This document shows, in pieces, positions 56,240 to 64,000 of a stretch of 64,000 nucleotides of DNA. The stretch is from Oxalobacteraceae bacterium (GTDB lineage: Bacteria; Pseudomonadota; Gammaproteobacteria; Burkholderiales; Burkholderiaceae_D). The DNA lies in assembly GCA_025352145.1 (NCBI GenBank), contig JANXTY010000056.1:1-64000 (forward strand), written 5' to 3'. The notes beneath the pieces were generated by a model. The model was not told where the DNA came from. It searched no databases and saw only the letters and a program-made list of their open reading frames with translations. The position numbers and the translations under genes are program-made. The number at the start of each line of letters is the position of its first letter. Position 1 is the first letter of the stretch.

Positions 56240-56692
56240 ATGGATTTGCGAAAACTCAAGACCTTAATTGACCTGGTCGCGGAATCAGACATCGCGGAAC
56301 TGGAAGTGACCGAAGGCGAGGGCAAGGTTCGTATCGTCAAGACCTCTGCGCTGCCACAAAACCAAGTCATGATGATGCACCAGCAAGCCCCCCAATACAT
56401 GCCCGCGCATGCTGCTGCAACCCCAGCCAACGTCGCTGCAGCGGTAGTAGAACCAACAGGCCATATCGTTAAATCGCCCATGGTGGGAACTTTTTATCGT
56501 TCCTCCGCACCCGGCTCCCCTTCCTTCATCGAAATCGGCTCCGTCGTGAACGAAGGAGATACGCTCTGTATTATCGAAGCGATGAAACTGCTCAATGAAA
56601 TTGATGCCGATGCGTCAGGCGTCATCAAACAAATTCTGGTCGAAAATGGCCAACCCGTAGAATTCGGCCAACCGTTATTTGTAATCGGCTAA
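56240..56692 (+). CDS. accB: biotin carboxyl carrier protein of acetyl-CoA carboxylase
   Basis: Biotinylated subunit of 150 residues. The C-terminal biotinyl domain has the acceptor Lys in IEAMKLLNE and the thumb segment [17 protein letters not shown] flexible Ala/Pro-rich linker ([14 protein letters not shown]) joins it to the N-terminal part ([22 protein letters not shown]). It is 73 bp ahead of accC, the usual pair for fatty-acid initiation. AAGGAA lies upstream of the ATG. Confidence 0.97.
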   Translation: MDLRKLKTLIDLVAESDIAELEVTEGEGKVRIVKTSALPQNQVMMMHQQAPQYMPAHAAATPANVAAAVVEPTGHIVKSPMVGTFYRSSAPGSPSFIEIGSVVNEGDTLCIIEAMKLLNEIDADASGVIKQILVENGQPVEFGQPLFVIG

Positions 56693-56765
56693 TTTTTTTC
56701 GCTGGTAGCGTAATGCGTTAACAGTGCGACGACTGCACTGAACTCTGATCTCACCTCCCTACACT

Positions 56766-58139
56766 ATGTTCGAAAAAATTCTCATTGCCAACCGAGGCGA
56801 AATTGCACTCCGCATTCAGCGTGCTTGCCGTGAAATGGGCATCAAAACCGTCGTCGTCCATTCTGAGGCTGATCGCGAAGCGAAATATGTCAAGTTGGCC
56901 GATGAATCGGTCTGCATCGGACCTGCGCCGTCAACCCTCAGTTATTTGCACATGCCCGCCATTATCAGCGCGGCAGAAGTGACCGATGCGCAAGCCATTC
57001 ATCCAGGTTACGGCTTCTTGTCGGAAAATGCCGATTTTGCCGAACGAGTAGAAAAATCCGGCTTTGTTTTTATCGGCCCGCGCTCTGAATCCATCCGTTT
57101 GATGGGCGACAAAGTATCTGCCAAGCAAACGATGATTAAAGCGGGTGTGCCGTGCGTGCCTGGCTCGGATGGTGCGTTGCCAGACGACGCCAAAGAAATC
57201 ATTCAAATTGCACGCAAAATCGGCTATCCCGTCATCATCAAGGCCGCGGGCGGCGGCGGTGGACGCGGCATGCGCGTGGTGCACACCGAAGCGGCATTGC
57301 TCAATGCGGTGGCTTTGACCAAAACAGAAGCGGGAACCGTCTTCGGCAATCCTGAAGTCTATATGGAAAAATTTCTGGAAAATCCACGCCATGTGGAAAT
57401 CCAGATTCTGGCGGATGAATTTAAAAACGCGATTTGGCTGGGCGAACGCGATTGCTCCATGCAACGGCGTCACCAAAAAGTGATTGAAGAGGCGCCCGCG
57501 CCCGGCATCCCTCGGAAAATCATCGAGAAAATTGGTGATCGTTGCGCGGAAGCCTGTAGAAAAATCGGCTATCGCGGAGCAGGAACTTTTGAGTTTCTCT
57601 ACGAAAATGGGGAGTTCTATTTCATCGAAATGAATACGCGCGTGCAGGTCGAACACCCTGTCACTGAAATGATTACCGGCGTAGACATCGTACAAGAACA
57701 AATTCGGATTGCGGCAGGAGAAAAATTACGCTACCGCCAACGCGATATCGTATTGACCGGCCACGCCGTCGAATGCCGGATCAACGCCGAAGATCCCTTT
57801 AAATTTACCCCGTCCGCGGGAAAAATCATCACTTGGCATGTGCCAGGCGGACCGGGCATACGGGTCGATTCCCACGCCTATGCGGGATATTATGTTCCGC
57901 CACATTACGACTCGATGATCGGCAAAGTCATCGCCTACGGCACTACACGCGAACAGGCGATCCGCAGAATGCACATTGCGCTGTCGGAAATGGTTGTGGA
58001 GGGAATTCAGACCAATATTCCCTTACATCGCGAATTAATGCTCGATGCACGTTTCATTGAAGGTGGTACCAACATTCACTATCTAGAACACAAGTTGGCT
58101 GACAGGATAGACGTGGCGAAAAAATCCGGTGCCAAATAG
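56766..58139 (+). CDS. accC: biotin carboxylase of acetyl-CoA carboxylase
   Basis: ATP-grasp enzyme of 457 residues carboxylating biotin on AccB. The N-terminus is [18 protein letters not shown]. The glycine-rich ATP loop [13 protein letters not shown], the metal-binding [24 protein letters not shown] region (short form) and the catalytic Arg in NTRVQVEH follow. Length and motifs match AccC exactly. accB and accC form one operon, with prmA next. Confidence 0.98.
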   Translation: MFEKILIANRGEIALRIQRACREMGIKTVVVHSEADREAKYVKLADESVCIGPAPSTLSYLHMPAIISAAEVTDAQAIHPGYGFLSENADFAERVEKSGFVFIGPRSESIRLMGDKVSAKQTMIKAGVPCVPGSDGALPDDAKEIIQIARKIGYPVIIKAAGGGGGRGMRVVHTEAALLNAVALTKTEAGTVFGNPEVYMEKFLENPRHVEIQILADEFKNAIWLGERDCSMQRRHQKVIEEAPAPGIPRKIIEKIGDRCAEACRKIGYRGAGTFEFLYENGEFYFIEMNTRVQVEHPVTEMITGVDIVQEQIRIAAGEKLRYRQRDIVLTGHAVECRINAEDPFKFTPSAGKIITWHVPGGPGIRVDSHAYAGYYVPPHYDSMIGKVIAYGTTREQAIRRMHIALSEMVVEGIQTNIPLHRELMLDARFIEGGTNIHYLEHKLADRIDVAKKSGAK

Positions 58140-58223
58140 CGACTTACCACTACCTATGCTTGTCCTTGCAACTTCTTTCTTGTATCACCCCTTCTTGCAT
58201 CACCCTTTAATTTAGGACCTGTA

Positions 58224-59132
58224 ATGAGTTGGACTGAAATCGTTATCGAAGTCGAACGTAACCATGCAGAAGCCTTGTCCGATGCGTTGATGGATGCGGG
58301 TGTACTGTCGGTATCGGTAGAAGACGCGGACGAAGGAACCAGTGAAGAACAACCACTGTTCGGAGAACCCGGCATGGAACCGGCACAAGCCGCATGGGAA
58401 CACAGTCGCGTGATAGCGCTGACCGAAGTCAATGCCGACCACCCCCAAATTGTGGCTCAATCCGCCCAAGCCAGTGGGTTGGGAAGCACACCAAACTATG
58501 TATTACGCCCAGTGGCAGAACAAGATTGGGTACGACTGACGCAATCGCAGTTTGTACCCATCCACATCGGAAAAAACATCTGGGTTGTGCCGAGCTGGCA
58601 TGAAGCGCCGAACCCGGACGCACTGATACTCGAACTTGACCCGGGCTTGGCATTTGGTACCGGCAGTCATCCAACGACACGGCTCTGCATGGAATGGTTG
58701 GAAGCACATGCGCCAACGGATTTGTCCGTACTCGACTATGGCTGCGGTTCCGGTATTTTGGCGATGGTGGCAAAAAAATGTGGTGCAGACGAAGTCACGG
58801 GCGTCGACATCGATCCGCAAGCAATTGAATCAGCCACTCACAATGCCGAGCGTAATCATTGTGATTGCGCCTATTATTTACCGGATGCATTCGCAATTGC
58901 ATTGAATGAAAAACGCTTCGATATTGTTGTTGCCAATATCTTGTCGAGCCCTTTGAAATTGATGGCGCCGATGTTATCGGGACGCGTCGCTCCCGGCGGT
59001 GCGCTGGTACTATCCGGTGTGCTGGCGCGCCAGGCTGAAGAAGTCGCCGCAGCATATGCGCCATTTATCCAATTGACGGTATGGGCCGAACACGATGGCT
59101 GGGTCGTCTTGTCCGGCAACCTCACTTCCTAA
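58224..59132 (+). CDS. prmA: ribosomal protein L11 methyltransferase
   Basis: SAM-dependent trimethylation of L11, 302 residues. The N-terminal recognition domain starts [20 protein letters not shown], followed by the methyltransferase domain with [34 protein letters not shown] (SAM loop) and the NPPY-like [10 protein letters not shown]. It is placed between accC and the DUF3426 gene, common in betaproteobacteria. Confidence 0.97.
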   Translation: MSWTEIVIEVERNHAEALSDALMDAGVLSVSVEDADEGTSEEQPLFGEPGMEPAQAAWEHSRVIALTEVNADHPQIVAQSAQASGLGSTPNYVLRPVAEQDWVRLTQSQFVPIHIGKNIWVVPSWHEAPNPDALILELDPGLAFGTGSHPTTRLCMEWLEAHAPTDLSVLDYGCGSGILAMVAKKCGADEVTGVDIDPQAIESATHNAERNHCDCAYYLPDAFAIALNEKRFDIVVANILSSPLKLMAPMLSGRVAPGGALVLSGVLARQAEEVAAAYAPFIQLTVWAEHDGWVVLSGNLTS

Positions 59133-59137
59133 ACGCA

Positions 59138-60346
59138 ATGGCGCTCGCCACTCAATGTCCCCACTGCCACACGACCTTCCGTGTAGCGCACGACCAGCTC
59201 AAGCTGCGATCCGGCATGGTCCGCTGCGGTTCATGCCAACACATTTTTAATGGTATCGAACACTTAGCCGCAACACAGGGCTCCCCTGCGCCTATTGAGG
59301 CTAGCAAAAAGAGCCCTGATACCGATGACACCGATGTATCCACTGCTTCAACAAGCCTCCCTCATGCGCCAGCACCAATTGCACCCACGCACACTGGACT
59401 TTCACCAGAGTCTCGCATAGTACACTTAGCACCATCAGTGCCAGATGAGAGCGACTCCCTCGACTTCGCCCTCGATCCCCTCAGCTTTGACTCTGCCAGC
59501 CGCTCCAAAACACCAGCGTCGTCCTCGGAGGTGCATACCTTCAATGCGCAACCACCGAGCCTACCGGTCGCTGCAGAACCAGATCTGGCTGATCGGAATG
59601 AAGAACTGGAAGAGGCTGCATCCTTCCCGCCATCCTCTTTTCTAATAAATAAAGCCCTATTAAATACCGAAACGACTGAGGCAGAGGATGCGGTATTCGA
59701 GGAGGCCGAATTCAGCACGGACTTAGCTGTCAGCGAAGATCCGTTGTGGGACCAGGCGATATCCATGAGCGAAGCACGGATAGAAGAATATCCTCCCGTC
59801 TTCGGATTGAGTGACGAGCCTGACTTCGTCAAACACGGGCGCCGTAAGCAAAGCCACAAGCGCGCAATGCGCATTGCATTGTGGCTTAGCATTTTCTTTT
59901 TCTCAGTCAGCTTGTTCGTACAAAGTACGTACATCTTCCGCGACCTGATAGCTGCCTGGTATCCGCCATCGAAACCGTTCCTGATGCAAGAATGCGAATG
60001 GATTGGCTGCCAAATTGGGTTGCCCATGCAGATCGATACCTTGACCATAGAGCCAAATGACCGTGCGCTGCTTAGCCTGGACAAGAACAAAACAATTTAT
60101 GAATTTAACGTGCTACTGCACAACCACAGCACACTACCCCAAGCCTGGCCTTACATTGAACTAACCCTTAATGAGGCCAGCGGACAAGCTGTAATGCGAC
60201 GCATCTTCAAACCAAGCGATTTTCCACTCCCTGCGTCAGATATTGCAAAAGGCATTGCCCCCGAATCAGAACAATCCGTCCGATTTTTTTTCAGGCTTTC
60301 GCAAATTCAGGCGGCTGGCTATACCGTAAAAGTCTTTTACCCCTGA
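59138..60346 (+). CDS. zinc-ribbon and DUF3426 membrane protein
   Basis: A 402-residue protein from the ATG at 59138, 5 bp after prmA; an earlier frame into prmA is not needed. The N-terminal zinc ribbon has two CxxC pairs (CPHCHTTFRV and VRCGSCQHIF), as in MJ0042-type fingers. A long low-complexity acidic Ser/Pro/Ala-rich region (about 45-240) precedes one membrane helix (MRIALWLSIFFFSVSLFVQS). A C-terminal DUF3426 domain follows. Function is unknown. The zinc ribbon is predicted cytosolic, the DUF3426 part periplasmic. Confidence 0.85.
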   Translation: MALATQCPHCHTTFRVAHDQLKLRSGMVRCGSCQHIFNGIEHLAATQGSPAPIEASKKSPDTDDTDVSTASTSLPHAPAPIAPTHTGLSPESRIVHLAPSVPDESDSLDFALDPLSFDSASRSKTPASSSEVHTFNAQPPSLPVAAEPDLADRNEELEEAASFPPSSFLINKALLNTETTEAEDAVFEEAEFSTDLAVSEDPLWDQAISMSEARIEEYPPVFGLSDEPDFVKHGRRKQSHKRAMRIALWLSIFFFSVSLFVQSTYIFRDLIAAWYPPSKPFLMQECEWIGCQIGLPMQIDTLTIEPNDRALLSLDKNKTIYEFNVLLHNHSTLPQAWPYIELTLNEASGQAVMRRIFKPSDFPLPASDIAKGIAPESEQSVRFFFRLSQIQAAGYTVKVFYP

Positions 60347-60675
60347 GTCTAATTCCCATTGAAACCGTATTACGCAGCCGATATTCCCTGTTTGTCATCC
60401 CAACGTATTTTTAGAGGAAAGCGCGCTGGACGCAACACAATGAACAACACCAATAGAGTAGAGCGCCTTTCTATATCCATTCAATACCTGAGACCTCTGC
60501 ACAACCGTAGCGAGCGGCGAAATAGTGGATCGAGAAGCGCAACCGGTCGACTGGTGCTGCGGGCAATTCGGGCTAGCTGCAATCCGCCTGCGCAACGACA
60601 CATGCCTGCAGCGGCGCGCAGTAGGCTGTACAGAGGTCTCTCCCTTAGCTTTTCCCACATCATCACTCACACACC
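60347..60675. other. gap carrying a MITE-like element
   Basis: A 329-bp gap between the DUF3426 gene and the kinase gene. A 151-bp inverted-repeat element occupies 60490-60640. The remaining flanks hold no recognisable gene, and open frames here are short and lack ribosome sites. Confidence 0.5.
60490..60640. mobile_element. 151-bp MITE-like element with terminal inverted repeats
   Basis: The left end GAGACCTCTGCACAACC (from 60490) and right end GGCTGTACAGAGGTCTC (60624-60640) are inverted repeats. The outer 10 bases are identical and 15 of the first 17 match. There is no room for a transposase. The interior is G/C-rich with a near palindrome ACCGGTCGACTGGT. No clear target-site duplication flanks it. 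Matching ends occur at 46170-46191 and 61858-61880. It is probably a non-autonomous element mobilised by an insertion sequence elsewhere; the family is not assigned. Confidence 0.65.
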
Positions 60676-61608
60676 ATGACATCACTCATCTGCGGTTCAC
60701 TTGCCTTCGACACCATCATGCTATTCGATGGCCGATTTTCTGAAGCAATTCTGGCCGACCAGTTACACAAGGTTAACGTCGCCTTTTTAGTTCCCTCCCT
60801 GCGGCGCGAATTTGGCGGCTGTGCCGGCAATATCGCTTACAACCTGAAACTGCTCGGTGGCGATCCGCACATCATGGCGACCATCGGGCAAGACGGTGCG
60901 CCTTATCTGGAACGCCTCGACAAACTAGCAATATCACGCCGCAATATCCGCGTCATCGACACCTCCTACACCGCGCAAGCTTTCATCACCACCGATGCGG
61001 ACAACAATCAAATCACCGCCTTCCATCCCGGTGCGATGGGGCTATCGCATCAGAATAAAGTGGCAGATGCCGGCCCGGTCAAACTCGCCATCGTTGCGCC
61101 TGACGGCAGAGAAGGTATGCTGCAACATGCCAAAGACTGTGCGGTGCTGAACATACCTTTCATCTTCGATCCGGGCCAAGGTTTACCGATGTTCAATGGT
61201 GCCGAACTGATCGATTTCATCGAACTGGCCAGCTATGTGGCAGTCAATGACTATGAAGCGGAATTATTGATGCAACGCACCGGGCTAGGCCTCGAAAACA
61301 TTGCCCAGCGTGTCTCGGCCTTGATCGTGACACGGGGAGAATCGGGTGCTGAAATTTATGCCGACGGCAAACGCATCGACATTCCTTGCGTCCGCGTAGA
61401 ACAGGCGATCGATCCTACCGGTTGCGGGGATGCGTTTCGTGCGGGTCTGATGTACGGCATGCTCAACGACATGGATTGGCCCACCTCTGGACGACTCGCG
61501 AGCTTGATGGGCGCAATCAAAATCGCCTGCCAAGGAGGACAAAATCACCACCCGACCCACATTGAAATTGCGGACCGTTTTGCGAATGCATTTGGATACC
61601 GATATTAA
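60676..61608 (+). CDS. PfkB-family carbohydrate/adenosine kinase
   Basis: Ribokinase-fold kinase of 310 residues. The N-terminal substrate motif is GGCAGNIAYNLKLLGG. The C-terminal PfkB signature DPTGCGDAFRAGLMYG holds the catalytic Asp and anion hole. The overall form resembles adenosine kinase-like sequences (FHPGAMGLSHQNK), but the sugar or nucleoside is not fixed by sequence. The ATG at 60676 follows the MITE-like element by 35 bp, so the element may carry or disturb its promoter. It converges with thiS, 27 bp away. Confidence 0.85.
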   Translation: MTSLICGSLAFDTIMLFDGRFSEAILADQLHKVNVAFLVPSLRREFGGCAGNIAYNLKLLGGDPHIMATIGQDGAPYLERLDKLAISRRNIRVIDTSYTAQAFITTDADNNQITAFHPGAMGLSHQNKVADAGPVKLAIVAPDGREGMLQHAKDCAVLNIPFIFDPGQGLPMFNGAELIDFIELASYVAVNDYEAELLMQRTGLGLENIAQRVSALIVTRGESGAEIYADGKRIDIPCVRVEQAIDPTGCGDAFRAGLMYGMLNDMDWPTSGRLASLMGAIKIACQGGQNHHPTHIEIADRFANAFGYRY

Positions 61609-61635
61609 ATACAGATATTAAACTCCTCTTACCTC

Positions 61636-61839
61636 TTAACCACCGCCAATAGCGCGCACTATGTCCACTCTATCCCTAGGTAACAGAACGCGCTGCGGCC
61701 ACAAGTGGCGTGGCACAATTTCACGGTTAATCGCCACCGCCAGAGCCTGATTTACCAACGCTAAAGACGCGATCAACGCCTCTACGTTATGTGCATCCGG
61801 CACTGGATGCGGCGCACCGTTCAATTCAATTTCAATCAT
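61636..61839 (-). CDS. thiS: thiamine biosynthesis sulfur carrier ThiS
   Basis: Ubiquitin-fold sulfur carrier of 67 residues from the ATG at 61839 (MIEIELNGAPHPVPDA), with AGGAA upstream. The C-terminus VDIVRAIGGG carries the terminal glycines that are adenylated and thiocarboxylated. It lies 34 bp after thiC. Normally thiO, thiG and thiE accompany it, but transcription here meets the kinase gene instead. The open frame extends upstream into the repeat end, which is not part of ThiS. Confidence 0.9.
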   Translation of the reverse strand: MIEIELNGAPHPVPDAHNVEALIASLALVNQALAVAINREIVPRHLWPQRVLLPRDRVDIVRAIGGG

Positions 61840-61857
61840 CGCGGCATTCCTATTTTT

Positions 61858-63968
<2,111 letters not shown>

Positions 63969-64000
63969 GCTGTATTTTATGCAGGCGGCGAGGCTGCATT

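Noticed and set aside
60359-60679. Open frames across the MITE-like element
   Set aside because: They read through the terminal repeats and lack ribosome sites; the repeat structure explains the region better.

Overview
The window reads as a stretch of core chromosome from a betaproteobacterium of the order Burkholderiales, probably Oxalobacteraceae-like (Herminiimonas, Undibacterium or Janthinobacterium type). This is inferred from protein flavour and gene order: pst-pho-ppk-sixA, waaA-waaC, pilGHIJ-chpA, rubredoxin-thiD-hemL, mpl-yqiA-ubiC-RNase-tonB-aroE-mtgA and aroQ-accB-accC-prmA-DUF3426. Base composition looks moderate. I count 53 well-supported protein genes. There is no tRNA, CRISPR array, prophage or transposase gene.

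Layout. 1-230: promoter and leader of an rRNA operon that runs off the left edge on the minus strand, preceded by an enoyl-CoA hydratase gene. 1-5.5 kb: a UvrD-type helicase that may be leaderless, a gene-poor gap that may hold a minus-strand small RNA, and a diguanylate cyclase. 5.5-15.4 kb: the phosphate block pstSCAB-phoU-phoB-phoR (minus), divergent from ppk-sixA (plus). PhoB-box-like repeats face both ways in the shared intergenic region. 15.5-19.4 kb: a YgjP-like metallohydrolase and a large lipoprotein with DUF4214 plus about 12 NHL blades. 19.5-24.4 kb: lipopolysaccharide precursor genes (waaA, waaC, phosphomannomutase, a WecA-like transferase). 24.9-26.5 kb: apaH and plsC, overlapping tail to tail. 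26.5-30.3 kb: pyrimidine genes, including a dihydroorotase homologue that has lost its metal ligands, then pyrB, pyrR, ruvX and yqgE. 30.4-31.9 kb: photolyase. 32-42.2 kb: the Pil-Chp chemosensory operon controlling type IV pili, with a 2094-residue ChpA. 42.4-46.7 kb: rubredoxin, a divergent ThiD homologue, hemL, corA and a DUF4124 protein. 46.9-54.4 kb: one long minus-strand cluster for cell wall, shikimate, ubiquinone and RNA metabolism. 54.5-61.6 kb: a plus-strand run with a nucleotidyltransferase-like protein, a TlpA-like thioredoxin, aroQ, accB, accC, prmA, a DUF3426 protein and a PfkB kinase. 61.6-64 kb: thiS and thiC on the minus strand behind a TPP riboswitch.

The least explained signal is a small dispersed repeat family with ends like GAGACCTCTGCACAACC. 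One copy is a 151-bp element with both inverted ends (60490-60640). One solo end lies upstream of corA. One degenerate end sits exactly at the thiC stop codon, in the 34-bp thiC-thiS junction. The other thiazole genes (thiG, thiO, thiE) are absent there, which suggests the element family took part in local rearrangement. Other points of interest are the pseudo-dihydroorotase, the Pho boxes, several perfect palindromes, and a terminator fused to the rubredoxin stop codon.
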